Origin: a virus
Length of the DNA stretch: 64,000 bases
Virus record (IMG/VR): IMGVR_UViG_3300035182_000466
Coordinates: 1 to 64,000 of that record
Strand: one strand, 5' to 3'
The notes under the pieces are model-generated. The model ran no database searches. It worked only from the letters and a program-made list of their open reading frames with translations, and was not told where the DNA came from. This document shows, one piece after another, positions 1-8,361 of this stretch. How positions within the stretch are numbered: position 1 is the stretch's first letter; each line of letters starts with the position of its first letter. Position numbers and translations under genes: made by a program.

Positions 1-2127
1 TCCTCCTCCTATTATACCTAGAGCTTTACCTGTTGAAGTCATTCCTGACATTGCACCATGACTACTAGCTCCACCACCAGACTTAGTAATAGCTGCTCCC
101 ATAGCTACAGGTGCTAATCTACCATCAGGACCTTGTAACATCTTTATATACTTTTCATCCTGCAATAATGCAAAACCTAAAGCGGCTGCTCTAAATAAAT
201 CATCTGTTAATCCCCCACCTTTAGTTACTGTGTGTCCCGTATCCTGAACAGTTACACATTGTAAAAAGAAATGAGCTACTGGAGCTTGAGCGAAACACTT
301 AGGATAATCTGCATAATTAAAATTTATAACCTCATCCATTGTTTTCCACTCACAACGAGGAAAAATTACTTCTTTGTCTATTATGTAGTCTTTAAACAAG
401 GTCATATCTGAATACTTTACTGAATACTGTTTTGTCTCAATATTATAGTCCTGTTCAATATCAGATAATAACTTTAAGTTTTGCCATCTATCTGTTGCAA
501 CCAATTTTACATTCTGCTTTTCTATAATAGGTTTAATAACGTGTTTATAGATCAAGCTATAGTTTAATGGAACTCCAGGTTTAGGTTGTATCTCTATAAA
601 GGTTCTATAAGATACGAATTTAGTTGTCTTGTCTATAGAAGATACAACGCAAGCAAAACTGTTATTACTAAAACCTGCATCCAATGTAAGTATTGTAGGA
701 TTTATTATCTCTCGTAGTATAACAGATCCATATCTGCTAGGTTCATCTTTCTTATTTTTATGCTGCTTATACTTAAATTGCTCAAGTTTATTTCCTACAT
801 TTACAGAACATTGTTCTACATACTCTATGTTGTTTATCAAAGGACTATTAGCAAGAGGAGGATTAGCACCATAGTCACGTTCTGCTGCTACTGGATCCTT
901 CTTATATTCATCCTCTAAGTCTTCTTTAGTTACGTTAGGATTCATTTCCCAAGTAGGCCGATGAAATGCAAATATCTTTTTACTTATCTTTGCCTTATTA
1001 ACCAACTCCATTACTTTATCACGAGCATGTGAAGGAGAACTAACATTGGCAAAAAATGCTGTTGGTATGTTATCATAACCTTGTTTTAGCAAGCGGTTAG
1101 CAGCAGCACGAACGGTAAGTAAGGAACGCTCCATTGCAATATAAATTTCATTTGCATCATCTTTTACTTTATTCTTTTGAGCATCATTATCAAACCAACC
1201 AATCTCGTCTATTGCCCCAAAGAAACGAGTACGACCACGCAAGGTTTTCTTGTTAGGACCAGAAGGATACAGGATTAAGTTACGGTGTCTATAGAGAATA
1301 AACGTATCCTTCAACTTAAATATTTCTTCACCATACTTTTCATTATAGGTTGAGAGTAACTGGTGATACCCAGAGAACCAAGGACTGTTTGAAAGATACT
1401 CCATGAAAGGATCCCACAGAGTATCTTTAGCCTGTGCATACGTTAAAGCAACGAAAGTTCCATGTAAGATAGTAGCAGGAATTAAACCCATTAGCTGAAC
1501 AGGATTTTGTAGTTTAAGATACCTGTGAACTATATACGCTGCTATCATTGCTACTAATGCTGACTTAGCAGAACGTTGTCCAGCACACCCAGCCAATTCC
1601 TGATATGAATTAAGTTCTCCATTTTTTATTAGTTCAGATTTACCAATTCCGCATTTAGGACATACACCAAATTCTAATAACGTTACTTTTCTTATAAACT
1701 TTCTATAAGATGCATTTACAGGAACATTGTTAAACCAATTCATATCAGTGCAACGAGGACAAAATTCTGAAAATAGTTTTGTCCCAATTTCATTTTGTCT
1801 TGCAAAGCCTTTTACATTCAAAAAGTCCGGGCTATTCAAAAAAGTAACAAAGTTGGGAGCGGTAGGCATCGAGGAGTCATCAATTTTGACATCCAACGGA
1901 ACACCTAACTCACTCCCAAGGATTTTCTTAACTAGTTTATTTATATTGAAGTTATCTTCAAGACTGGTTATGTTTTTACTCAAAGATAAAGACGCTGTGG
2001 TTGTTTCCTTATCTTCAAATTGTCCTAAAGAACCAGAAGAAAAATCCATTGATAAATCAACTTTTGTTATTTCTGAGGTTACTATCTTATTACTCTTTTT
2101 TACTTTTTTCTTTTTTAATGATTGCAT
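1..2127 (-). CDS. Terminase large subunit (partial, C-terminus beyond window)
   Basis: The motor that pumps DNA into the prohead and cuts the concatemer. I translated it by hand: 709 codons are open from an ATG at 2127 with a TTAAGGA ribosome site, and the frame leaves the left edge. A Cys pair pattern (C123, C126, C156, C159) may bind zinc. A Walker A-like loop CAGQRSAKSA lies at 181-190, and the Walker B strand FFGAIDEI with catalytic Glu at 302-309. An RNase H-fold nuclease follows, with acidic residues in TLDAG (D483), ATDRW (D546) and TDDLF (D642/D643). The end of the visible part is Gly/Ser-rich. It is the last visible gene of the minus-strand block, just downstream of a ParB-like gene. 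The family call is firm; the packaging type (cos or headful) cannot be told. Confidence 0.93.
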   Translation of the reverse strand, partial: MQSLKKKKVKKSNKIVTSEITKVDLSMDFSSGSLGQFEDKETTTASLSLSKNITSLEDNFNINKLVKKILGSELGVPLDVKIDDSSMPTAPNFVTFLNSPDFLNVKGFARQNEIGTKLFSEFCPRCTDMNWFNNVPVNASYRKFIRKVTLLEFGVCPKCGIGKSELIKNGELNSYQELAGCAGQRSAKSALVAMIAAYIVHRYLKLQNPVQLMGLIPATILHGTFVALTYAQAKDTLWDPFMEYLSNSPWFSGYHQLLSTYNEKYGEEIFKLKDTFILYRHRNLILYPSGPNKKTLRGRTRFFGAIDEIGWFDNDAQKNKVKDDANEIYIAMERSLLTVRAAANRLLKQGYDNIPTAFFANVSSPSHARDKVMELVNKAKISKKIFAFHRPTWEMNPNVTKEDLEDEYKKDPVAAERDYGANPPLANSPLINNIEYVEQCSVNVGNKLEQFKYKQHKNKKDEPSRYGSVILREIINPTILTLDAGFSNNSFACVVSSIDKTTKFVSYRTFIEIQPKPGVPLNYSLIYKHVIKPIIEKQNVKLVATDRWQNLKLLSDIEQDYNIETKQYSVKYSDMTLFKDYIIDKEVIFPRCEWKTMDEVINFNYADYPKCFAQAPVAHFFLQCVTVQDTGHTVTKGGGLTDDLFRAAALGFALLQDEKYIKMLQGPDGRLAPVAMGAAITKSGGGASSHGAMSGMTSTGKALGIIGGG

Positions 2128-2136
2128 AAATTTTCC

Positions 2137-2865
2137 TTAATTTACTCTACGCATTAACCTTGTTCCTTTTGGTGCTATACTTTGATTATTATAAACATGC
2201 ATTTCTTGAGGTTTAATCAAAGTGAGTTCTTGAATGTCGTCTTCATTATTTTTAACATCTTTAAGCTCACATGGACTTGAAGGACGTAGCATATCTGAAG
2301 ACCATCTAACTGCCAGAGCTGAATGCTTATCTATTGGTTTACTTTCATAAACATCTAAGTTCAAGTGTTTGCTATTCTTATCTATATACTGTGGATTAAA
2401 TTGTATCTTCTCTCCACCTTTTTCTGGTACAAAAGGAAGATATAAGTTATCAGAATTTAAACTTCTATTACGAAGACCATAAGGAAATATATGTACTGGT
2501 ACTAATACTTTATCACCATATATCTCCTTTATAGCTATACACCTATTTCTACCTTCATGTTCTTCTACTTTCCAATAGGAACCATCTACGTCTTCTCTTA
2601 ACTTAACAGACAAAAAAGGATATCCCAAAGGTATATTCTGCTCAATTAGACCTTTGTAAAAATCAGGTTTAAGATTTGTACTAGTTGCAGCTAAAGATAA
2701 AAATTGAGAGGGCCTCATGTATATAGTAAATCCAAAGTATTGGATATCCATACTATTAGGCACAGTATTACAACCAGTTTTAGCATCAAATAAATTATCT
2801 AAAGTTCTCAAACCGTTTATAGTAAAACTAGAAGCTTTAACTATTTTAATTTTGTTTATCTTCAT
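2137..2865 (-). CDS. ParB/sulfiredoxin-like domain protein
   Basis: 242 residues. The middle (about residues 83-131) has an expected strand-helix pattern with EEHEGRNRCIAIKEI followed by VPVHIFPYG. This resembles the G-H-x-G-R-H/N-R box of ParB/sulfiredoxin-fold domains in phage and plasmid proteins, which bind nucleotide or DNA and sometimes act as nucleases. The first residues MKINKIKIVKAS match the short basic-hydrophobic leader seen on many neighbours. It lies 9 bases upstream of terminase and 16 bases downstream of the next gene, so the genes are surely co-transcribed. Function is unknown; a partition role is unlikely in this structural block, while a packaging or injected-effector role would fit. 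The fold call rests on one motif read by eye. Confidence 0.5.
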   Translation of the reverse strand: MKINKIKIVKASSFTINGLRTLDNLFDAKTGCNTVPNSMDIQYFGFTIYMRPSQFLSLAATSTNLKPDFYKGLIEQNIPLGYPFLSVKLREDVDGSYWKVEEHEGRNRCIAIKEIYGDKVLVPVHIFPYGLRNRSLNSDNLYLPFVPEKGGEKIQFNPQYIDKNSKHLNLDVYESKPIDKHSALAVRWSSDMLRPSSPCELKDVKNNEDDIQELTLIKPQEMHVYNNQSIAPKGTRLMRRVN

Positions 2866-2881
2866 TAGATTCTCCTAGTAG

Positions 2882-3271
2882 TTATGCAGGTACTTGCTTC
2901 CAGAATCCCATTGAGTCTCTAGCCCACTTTGTGGTTCCAGCCTGCGGCTTCTTAGCAGGCTTACTCATAGGTCTATATTTATCTGAAGGATTTTCACTAA
3001 CAGCTCCATTATAATATAAGAAATCCATTAGAACTGAAGGATAGATTTTAAATTCATTTATTAGCACATTATTAGGAAGTTTTTTATCAATGTCTAATTT
3101 ATCACTCGTTAGATGTATGTACGATGCGTATTTTTTATATTTAATAGACTCTAAGTCTTCTAATTTTATCTTTTTTCCTAAGGCTCTATGAAGAGCTTTT
3201 AATACATCGTACTCTTGTTGAATATCCAAAGATTGTTCTTTTTTTCTGAAGGTTATTTTTATTTTTTTCAT
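2882..3271 (-). CDS. Small basic hypothetical protein
   Basis: 129 residues, not recognised. It starts MKKIKITFRKKEQ, the leader type common in this block. The rest is charged and mixed helix/strand, with a Lys/Pro-rich tail (PAKKPQAG) and a last segment WARDSMGFWKQVPA containing two Trp residues. Its start codon overlaps the stop of the upstream gene by four bases (ATGA type), indicating translational coupling. Nothing suggests an enzyme. A virion or internal head protein is the best guess from position alone. Confidence 0.6.
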   Translation of the reverse strand: MKKIKITFRKKEQSLDIQQEYDVLKALHRALGKKIKLEDLESIKYKKYASYIHLTSDKLDIDKKLPNNVLINEFKIYPSVLMDFLYYNGAVSENPSDKYRPMSKPAKKPQAGTTKWARDSMGFWKQVPA

Positions 3272-3510
3272 TCGTTTACTCCGTCATAATATAAGTTTAT
3301 ACTATAGGTTAAATCAGTATCTACTGCTTTAAGATATTCCTCAGTAACATCTAACATTTCATCTCTGAAAAGAGATAATGCTACACAACGTTTAATACAA
3401 CTAGGATAATTCCTGTTAGGACATATTGTCTTATTAACTATATCTATACATGGACTAGATAAATTTGCTTGTTTGGAATAAAGGCTAGTAGAATTTGAAG
3501 GCGTTGCCAT
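3268..3510 (-). CDS. Small cysteine-containing hypothetical protein
   Basis: 80 residues from the ATG at 3510, which has GGAG six bases upstream. The longer frame from a TTG at 3522 would use that ribosome site as codons and is less likely. Four cysteines are spaced C-x8-C and C-x3-C (CIDIVNKTIC, CIKRC), which could form a small metal site, but no family is recognised. It overlaps the downstream gene by four bases. Function unknown. Confidence 0.55.
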   Translation of the reverse strand: MATPSNSTSLYSKQANLSSPCIDIVNKTICPNRNYPSCIKRCVALSLFRDEMLDVTEEYLKAVDTDLTYSINLYYDGVNE

Positions 3511-3524
3511 TAGGATCTCCAAGT

Positions 3525-5183
3525 TTAGCTTAAAGTTAAAGTTTCCTTTCCATTTACTAAAGGATGATAATTTTTTATTATCTTATATACAAAATAACAG
3601 CGTTTAGCAAGACGTTCAAAATCTTTTACTCTAGGATAGAATCTATCTTGTAGTTCCTTAGATGGAATGTAGAAAGTATTTATATCTCTTAAGCGCATTT
3701 CACGGATAAAAATAGACATTATCCATTCAGGAAGCCATTTAAGTGAATCTTCAAAATAAGTAATTTTATCATCAACAACAATGTCATCTAACCATAGCTC
3801 TTGCTTATAGTTAATATAACGAATGTATCCAAGAATGTACTGATTAGGTAAATAAGGTTTTTCTTTATTACCTAATTTTTTTGACATAGTTATTAGTTGA
3901 TCTTTATCAAAAGATAAGTTCAATAATTTTATAGCATCTACATAAATAACGAAATAAACTGAGTCTTGTTCAAAAATATTAGAATTTTTATTAGTATCTT
4001 CAAGTCTAGCAATTCTGTAGTTTTTTAAGATAAATCTTTTTATATCTGATTTTTCTGATTTATCTTTGAACTCAATTACTTGATCTAAAGTTATTGAAGG
4101 ACCTTTTACAGAATCGAGTATTTTCTTTATTCTTAGATCTACCCATTTCTCACCCTTCAACTCTGTTTTATAAATATCTTTTTTGCGAAGAACCTGAAAG
4201 AATCGGTACAACTTTAACTGTGACAAAGATAAGCCCTCTGGTATACGCATTCTCTTGTCAGATTTTTCTTTAAACTTTAATTCATTTAAATAGTCTTCAA
4301 GCACATCTTGATCTATATTTGATACATCATCAAAAATATTTGGATTCTTACTGATAGCTCTTAATGCTACTTTCTGAACCAATTTAGTTGGATTTTTTAT
4401 GTATTTAAAAGTAGTTATATTTGTTTTTACAGCATCCAATTGGATTTCTTCAGTAGGATCTTTTATAAAAGGAAGTAGCTGACGATTTTTTCTGTAAGCT
4501 GCCTCACCAGCTTTAGGTGTAGGATTATCAATATATCTATATGCATATCCTTTATCACTATTATCTATAGCTAAAAGTTGTAAATTTTCGTCTGGATTTT
4601 TTACATATTCTATCGTTATACCTTCAGAGGTTATAGCTTGTATACAAGTTTTACGAGTAGGGTATTTTATAAAAGCTAAAGAAGCAGGATTTTCTGTAAC
4701 AGCTATTAATTGTAATTCTTCAGTAGGATCATCTAAAAGTTGTATTACAAGTCCATTTTGATGCAAAGCTAACTTTTTATATTCTTCTTTAAGTTTACCA
4801 TCTGCTAGTAAATGCTTTATACAAAAAGGATCATTTAAGATAGCAGTCTTAATCTGCTCATCAGTTGGATCTTTAACATATTGTATAGCCATTCCATTCT
4901 GCTTTAAGGCTTCTAAGATAACTTTATTAGTTGGTGTCTTAATCTTGGATAAATATAGTCCATTAGATCTAACCGCATTGATACAATCAACTTCTGTTAC
5001 ATTATGTAAGTTCTCTATTAAAGATGGAAGCTCAGTTAAAGCTTCTTTCTTCATTTCTTCTGTAGGATCTTTTATAGATAGAATTAAAGAAGGATTTTCT
5101 TTAAGTTTGTCTAAAATAGACACTTCTTCTACATTCTCATTTGCGGCTTTTACTATATCATACTTTATGACATTTATCTTCAT
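3525..5183 (-). CDS. IKDPTEE-type repeat protein
   Basis: 552 residues. The first 300 hold about ten repeats of roughly 24 residues built on the pattern I-x-Y-I-K-(D/N)-P-T-E-E-x-Q-x-x-A-V-x-x-N, for example FIKDPTEEIQLDAVKTN and YIKNPTKLVQKVALRA. Such tandem helical repeats form solenoids and resemble DUF4116-like repeats known from bacteria and large phages. They usually serve as binding scaffolds. The C-terminal 220 residues are non-repetitive, with strand-rich text around GYIRYINYKQELWLDDIVV that faintly recalls an acetyltransferase core; I do not claim it. The N-terminus MKINVIKYDIVKAA follows the block's leader pattern. The start ATG at 5183 sits in the same operon as the HNH gene upstream. 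Confidence 0.65.
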   Translation of the reverse strand: MKINVIKYDIVKAANENVEEVSILDKLKENPSLILSIKDPTEEMKKEALTELPSLIENLHNVTEVDCINAVRSNGLYLSKIKTPTNKVILEALKQNGMAIQYVKDPTDEQIKTAILNDPFCIKHLLADGKLKEEYKKLALHQNGLVIQLLDDPTEELQLIAVTENPASLAFIKYPTRKTCIQAITSEGITIEYVKNPDENLQLLAIDNSDKGYAYRYIDNPTPKAGEAAYRKNRQLLPFIKDPTEEIQLDAVKTNITTFKYIKNPTKLVQKVALRAISKNPNIFDDVSNIDQDVLEDYLNELKFKEKSDKRMRIPEGLSLSQLKLYRFFQVLRKKDIYKTELKGEKWVDLRIKKILDSVKGPSITLDQVIEFKDKSEKSDIKRFILKNYRIARLEDTNKNSNIFEQDSVYFVIYVDAIKLLNLSFDKDQLITMSKKLGNKEKPYLPNQYILGYIRYINYKQELWLDDIVVDDKITYFEDSLKWLPEWIMSIFIREMRLRDINTFYIPSKELQDRFYPRVKDFERLAKRCYFVYKIIKNYHPLVNGKETLTLS

Positions 5184-5194
5184 AAATTTACCAC

Positions 5195-5479
5195 CTACTC
5201 TACTCTAGATCTTAAGTGTCTATGTTTCTTTTTATGACAAACATCACAGAGTGCCATTAGGTTTGACTGTGCGTTAGATCCACCTTTAGATCTAGGAATA
5301 ATATGGTGAGCTCTATTAGCTCTTCCACCACAACTGGCACAAATTCTATTTGCTAAACGTAAACAAGTTTCAGAAATTTCAGACCAATTATCTCCATAAT
5401 CCAAAGTTCTTACTTGTTTACTAGTTAGTTTATTAGATGTTTTTTTATTAAAGCATTTTACAAAACGGTATTCACTCAT
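5195..5479 (-). CDS. HNH endonuclease (copy 1)
   Basis: 94 residues, complete small HNH nuclease. CASCGG and CDVCHKKKH supply the two zinc-binding CxxC knuckles. The HNH core is AHHIIPRSKGGSNAQSNL with the catalytic His pair and the downstream Asn. The protein has no extra DNA-binding domain and ends in HLRSRVE. Small free-standing HNH proteins next to terminase genes are often needed for cohesive-end cutting in cos phages, but they can also be homing enzymes. A close paralogue lies at 16630. The two share the segment GDxWxEIS-T-CLxLAN ahead of the first Cys pair, so they come from one duplication or repeated invasion. Confidence 0.85.
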   Translation of the reverse strand: MSEYRFVKCFNKKTSNKLTSKQVRTLDYGDNWSEISETCLRLANRICASCGGRANRAHHIIPRSKGGSNAQSNLMALCDVCHKKKHRHLRSRVE

Positions 5480-5494
5480 AAATTTCTTTCACTA

Positions 5495-6322
5495 TTACTT
5501 TGATTTATCTCTTAAGGTAATACCCCACTGTCTAACCCAATTACCTCTATCTCTAGTTACATTGCGAAACATAAAAACTTCTACAAGAGTATTGGGTCTT
5601 AAAAGATCATCTAAGCTTTTCATGAATCTGACTCCACTCTTATCCCATTTCTCTCTAATTAGTTCTTCCGCATAACTATGTAAGCCAGAACGATTTCCTA
5701 AACCTGCCCAAACAGTTTTACCGTTTATTTTAATTTTATCTCCATCCATAGCTGCATTTTTTAGTCTAGTAGCTGTATCTGAGTATTCTTTTGTTCCAGG
5801 AACAGATGGTTTAACCTTAGTTTTATTTACTAGTTCTTTAGTTTCTTTCCTTAGTTTTTTCTCTGCCTCTTTTTCAGCTTTTCTTTTAGAAAGATCTTGA
5901 TTATACTTTTCGTCAGCCTCAGCGAATGGGTCAAAACCAGCCTTCATTCTCATCAGATCACGATTTAAGTCTCTCAGGTCATCAGAGGTCTGCTTCTTAC
6001 TCAAAGGTGTTCTCGCCCTATTTAATTTATTTTCTACATCTTTAATATCTTTAGTTATCTGCTCAATAGCTCTTTTTTTATCAGAGCTAGATTTAAACTT
6101 AATATCTATACCACTCACACTTTTTGGTATCTCAGTTACCTTTTTAGGTGCATCAGGCCCTGTAAGTGCTTTCTTTGCATTATCTATACTCTTCTTTGCA
6201 TTCTTAGCGTACTTACTTTTAGGATGATCTTTTATATATTTCTTTTGAAATTCTTTTGTTTGTGATGACCACCACTTATCGTCTGTACTAACAGTAGTAA
6301 ATCTTATTTTAATTGTCTTCAT
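5495..6322 (-). CDS. Virion-type protein with WW/HPKSK N-terminal domain
   Basis: 275 residues. Residues about 14-42 read TDDKWWSSQTKEFQKKYIKD then HPKSKYAKN, a segment shared with the proteins at 6335 and 9873 but followed here by unrelated sequence. The middle is a long Lys/Glu-rich helical stretch, likely coiled coil (about 75-160). The last 90 residues form a compact mixed domain (KINGKTVWAGLGNRSGLHSY through NWVRQWGITLRDK) that I do not recognise. The shared N-terminus on otherwise different proteins argues for a targeting or docking role, probably to the head. It is 12 bases downstream of the 6335 gene. Confidence 0.65.
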   Translation of the reverse strand: MKTIKIRFTTVSTDDKWWSSQTKEFQKKYIKDHPKSKYAKNAKKSIDNAKKALTGPDAPKKVTEIPKSVSGIDIKFKSSSDKKRAIEQITKDIKDVENKLNRARTPLSKKQTSDDLRDLNRDLMRMKAGFDPFAEADEKYNQDLSKRKAEKEAEKKLRKETKELVNKTKVKPSVPGTKEYSDTATRLKNAAMDGDKIKINGKTVWAGLGNRSGLHSYAEELIREKWDKSGVRFMKSLDDLLRPNTLVEVFMFRNVTRDRGNWVRQWGITLRDKSK

Positions 6323-6334
6323 AAACTGCCCCTT

Positions 6335-7204
6335 TTATTTATTCTTAGTAATATCTTCATGCTTCTTAAGATCAGCTATTGCTTTCTCCCAAGCTTCTTT
6401 TGGGATATTTCCAGATTCTATGAACTTTATTAAACTATCAGTTAGATGAGATAAAACCTCATCATTAGATATGTCTCTTAGTTTGTTTGTATCGGAGGAA
6501 GCCAAAGAATGTAAAACATCTATGCCTAAGATTCCACCTGTTACTCCAGTACTAGCTCCCATTGCATAAGCAGTAGAACGTATTGTTGTCTTTAATACAA
6601 CATCTTTCAATACGTCAAAAGCAGTATGCTTAATCGCAGCAGCGAGTCCATGTGCAAAGCCACCTGTTATAGCAACAGAAGCTGCGGTAATAGCTGCATC
6701 TATAACAAGGGTCTTAACAGCTTTTTTCTCATGGTCAGAAATTTGTTTACCGGTTGCAATTTTCTTTATAGCTTTACAGCCATCTTTCCATTCATGAACT
6801 TGATGTTTAAGGCCATCCATTAAATCAGTCTTACTTGTTCTTAAATGTTTCGCTAAAGATTTTCTTTCATCACTATTTGGTTTATCTTGCTTATTCTTAA
6901 AGAAATCTTGATAGTTTTTACTTAGCTTAGAAATTGGTTCCTTAAATACTGAAAACATGCTAGGTAACTTTTGTTGTTTATCTTTAGTATCTTTATCTTT
7001 ATCTTTATCTTTATCTTTATTATTAGATGAGTCTTTAGGTTTAGCTACTCTACCACTATATTTTTGTTTCGCAAATTTACTATTAGGATGTTTATCTATA
7101 TAATCATCTTGCTGATCTTTGGTCATATTATAGAACCAGTCATCATTAGATAATGTTATCCTTTTCCTGTGAATAGGTTTTATGTACACAGTTAAAGTTC
7201 TCAT
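6335..7204 (-). CDS. WW/HPNSK-domain protein with Gly/Ala-rich hydrophobic core
   Basis: 289 residues. It carries the same N-terminal module as its neighbour (SNDDWFYNMTKDQQDDYIDK then HPNSKFAKQ, about 19-47). A low-complexity DKDKDKDKD stretch encoded by a hexanucleotide repeat comes next. Residues about 165-235 are Gly/Ala-rich and hydrophobic (AAITAASVAITGGFAHGLAA, AYAMGASTGVTGGILGIDVL) and could insert into a membrane. A protein that is both head-targeted and membrane-active would fit an ejected channel component, by analogy with internal virion proteins of other phages; this is inference. The start codon overlaps the upstream gene's stop by four bases. Confidence 0.65.
   Translation of the reverse strand: MRTLTVYIKPIHRKRITLSNDDWFYNMTKDQQDDYIDKHPNSKFAKQKYSGRVAKPKDSSNNKDKDKDKDKDTKDKQQKLPSMFSVFKEPISKLSKNYQDFFKNKQDKPNSDERKSLAKHLRTSKTDLMDGLKHQVHEWKDGCKAIKKIATGKQISDHEKKAVKTLVIDAAITAASVAITGGFAHGLAAAIKHTAFDVLKDVVLKTTIRSTAYAMGASTGVTGGILGIDVLHSLASSDTNKLRDISNDEVLSHLTDSLIKFIESGNIPKEAWEKAIADLKKHEDITKNK
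6991..7020 (+). repeat. Hexanucleotide CTTTAT repeat, five units
   Basis: Five perfect copies of CTTTAT inside the 6335-7204 gene, coding on the minus strand for alternating Asp-Lys. The unit length keeps the frame, so slippage would only change the length of a charged linker between the N-terminal module and the rest of the protein. Confidence 0.9.
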
Positions 7205-7866
7205 TGTTTATCACCTACAAGTAATATTTTTATATCTTCAACTACTTTAGTATATTGCGCTTGAAATTGTTTTCCAGCCTCTATAGTAATATCATCTATA
7301 TCTTCAAAAGTTCTTTTTACTTTATTCTCAATTAGACGATCTTTTATTTTAAGTTTAACTGTGTACATGCTATCTGCATAGCTTTGCACAATAGTAGTGA
7401 ACAAAGGACGAACCACTCTCTCGACTATCCTATCCACATGATCAGATAAATCGGTTAGACTACGCAAGTCTGCAATAGTTTCTCGTAGTTGGGTATATAA
7501 GGTAGCTAGTTGGTATGCACCTTGACCATTTTTTGATCTAAGACAAGATCTTTCAGTTTTTCTTATGATACGTCTTAGTTGTCTATACATATCAAGATAA
7601 ACAGCCCGATGATCATTTTCATCTATAGAAGAAGACTTAATATCAGACTTCATTTTATCTATAAGTTCTTGTGCCGCAGTTTCTTCAATTTTAGCAATGT
7701 TCTTTGCTTTATTTAACTTCTTTATCTTCTTCTCTGTAGTTCTTGGTTTTAACTTTTTTGATGAAGATGAGGATGAAGATTTAACAGAGCTAGAATCAAC
7801 TTTAACTAGCTTCTTTTTCTTTTTAGTTGATAACGTAAGTTCTGTCTTATTAGTATTAGATTTCAT
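7201..7866 (-). CDS. Lys/Ser-rich helical hypothetical protein
   Basis: 221 residues from the ATG at 7866, which has GAGG five bases upstream; a TTG at 7884 would add six residues but lacks its own site. The first 60 residues are very rich in Lys and Ser (runs KKKKK, SSSSSSSKK), then long helices follow with a probable coiled coil (about 60-220). The composition resembles DNA-binding or condensed internal head proteins, but no family is recognised. It begins MKSNTNKTELTLS, a loose version of the block's leader. Confidence 0.6.
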   Translation of the reverse strand: MKSNTNKTELTLSTKKKKKLVKVDSSSVKSSSSSSSKKLKPRTTEKKIKKLNKAKNIAKIEETAAQELIDKMKSDIKSSSIDENDHRAVYLDMYRQLRRIIRKTERSCLRSKNGQGAYQLATLYTQLRETIADLRSLTDLSDHVDRIVERVVRPLFTTIVQSYADSMYTVKLKIKDRLIENKVKRTFEDIDDITIEAGKQFQAQYTKVVEDIKILLVGDKQ

Positions 7867-7876
7867 AACAGCCTCA

Positions 7877-8209
7877 TTATTCAAATATCAGACCTTCTTC
7901 TTTTCCTAAGGCATGTATAGCGGTTATAAGCTCATCATATGTTTTTATCTTACCATCATCATAGAGCTCGGCTATTAGCTCAAATAAAGTATCCTTATCT
8001 TCTCGCTCTAATATATCTCCATAGTTGTCATCTACATATCTATTAAAGTCTCTTTTAAGGTCAAAACTCTTTTTTCCTCTTTTCCTTTTAAGAGTAGCAG
8101 GGTCTTCTAGCTTAGTATCATCCAAGCCTTTCATTATTCTATTTCTTTTAAAGTTAATTGAAGTTTGGGCTTCAGTTTTATCTATATATACTAAACTTTT
8201 TATTTTCAT
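7877..8209 (-). CDS. Small hypothetical protein
   Basis: 110 residues from the second ATG (8209), which has GGAG upstream; the first ATG at 8221 lacks a site. It starts MKIKSLVYIDKTEAQTS, again the leader type. The body is basic then acidic (KRKRGKKSFDLKRDF, then DGKIKTYDELITAIHALG) and predicted helical. Not recognised. It is the first gene downstream of a terminator on this strand, so it needs its own promoter or read-through from 9228. Confidence 0.55.
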   Translation of the reverse strand: MKIKSLVYIDKTEAQTSINFKRNRIMKGLDDTKLEDPATLKRKRGKKSFDLKRDFNRYVDDNYGDILEREDKDTLFELIAELYDDGKIKTYDELITAIHALGKEEGLIFE

Positions 8210-8236
8210 TGGTAACTCCATCGTTTATATAATAAA

Positions 8237-8263
8237 CTGAGAGGGGACTTAAGCCCCTCTCAG
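8237..8263 (-). terminator. Rho-independent-type terminator
   Basis: A perfect 10-bp GC-rich stem (CTGAGAGGGG with CCCCTCTCAG, 7-base loop). Read on the minus strand it is followed by TTTATTATAT, making it a plausible terminator for the gene at 8362-9228. Confidence 0.7.
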
Positions 8264-8268
8264 CTATA

Positions 8269-8349
8269 GCCCGTTGCAAGCTGCGGTCACATCTGGCCTG
8301 ATGTAGTCTTAGCTACCATAAGTGAGAATGTCGTTATCTTGCGGTGGGC
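8269..8349. ncRNA. Small structured element between two genes (unidentified)
   Basis: An 81-base element with long-range pairing. GCCCGTTGCAAG (8269-8280) pairs with CTTGCGGTGGGC (8338-8349). On the plus strand the three central positions become G-U pairs, giving a continuous 12-bp helix; on the minus strand they are mismatches. Inside are the hairpins ACATC/GATGT (8289-8304) and CTTA/TAAG (8308-8322), so the whole folds as a multibranch structure. It does not fit a tRNA cloverleaf or a ribozyme core that I know. It sits between the 8362 gene and its terminator, so it could be part of that 3' UTR. Confidence 0.45.
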
Positions 8350-8361
8350 CTTAATTATCTA

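Noticed and set aside
8281-8340. Hammerhead ribozyme
   Set aside because: CTGATG and GAGAA are present, but the conserved A after CTGATG is missing and the three helices cannot be formed in order.
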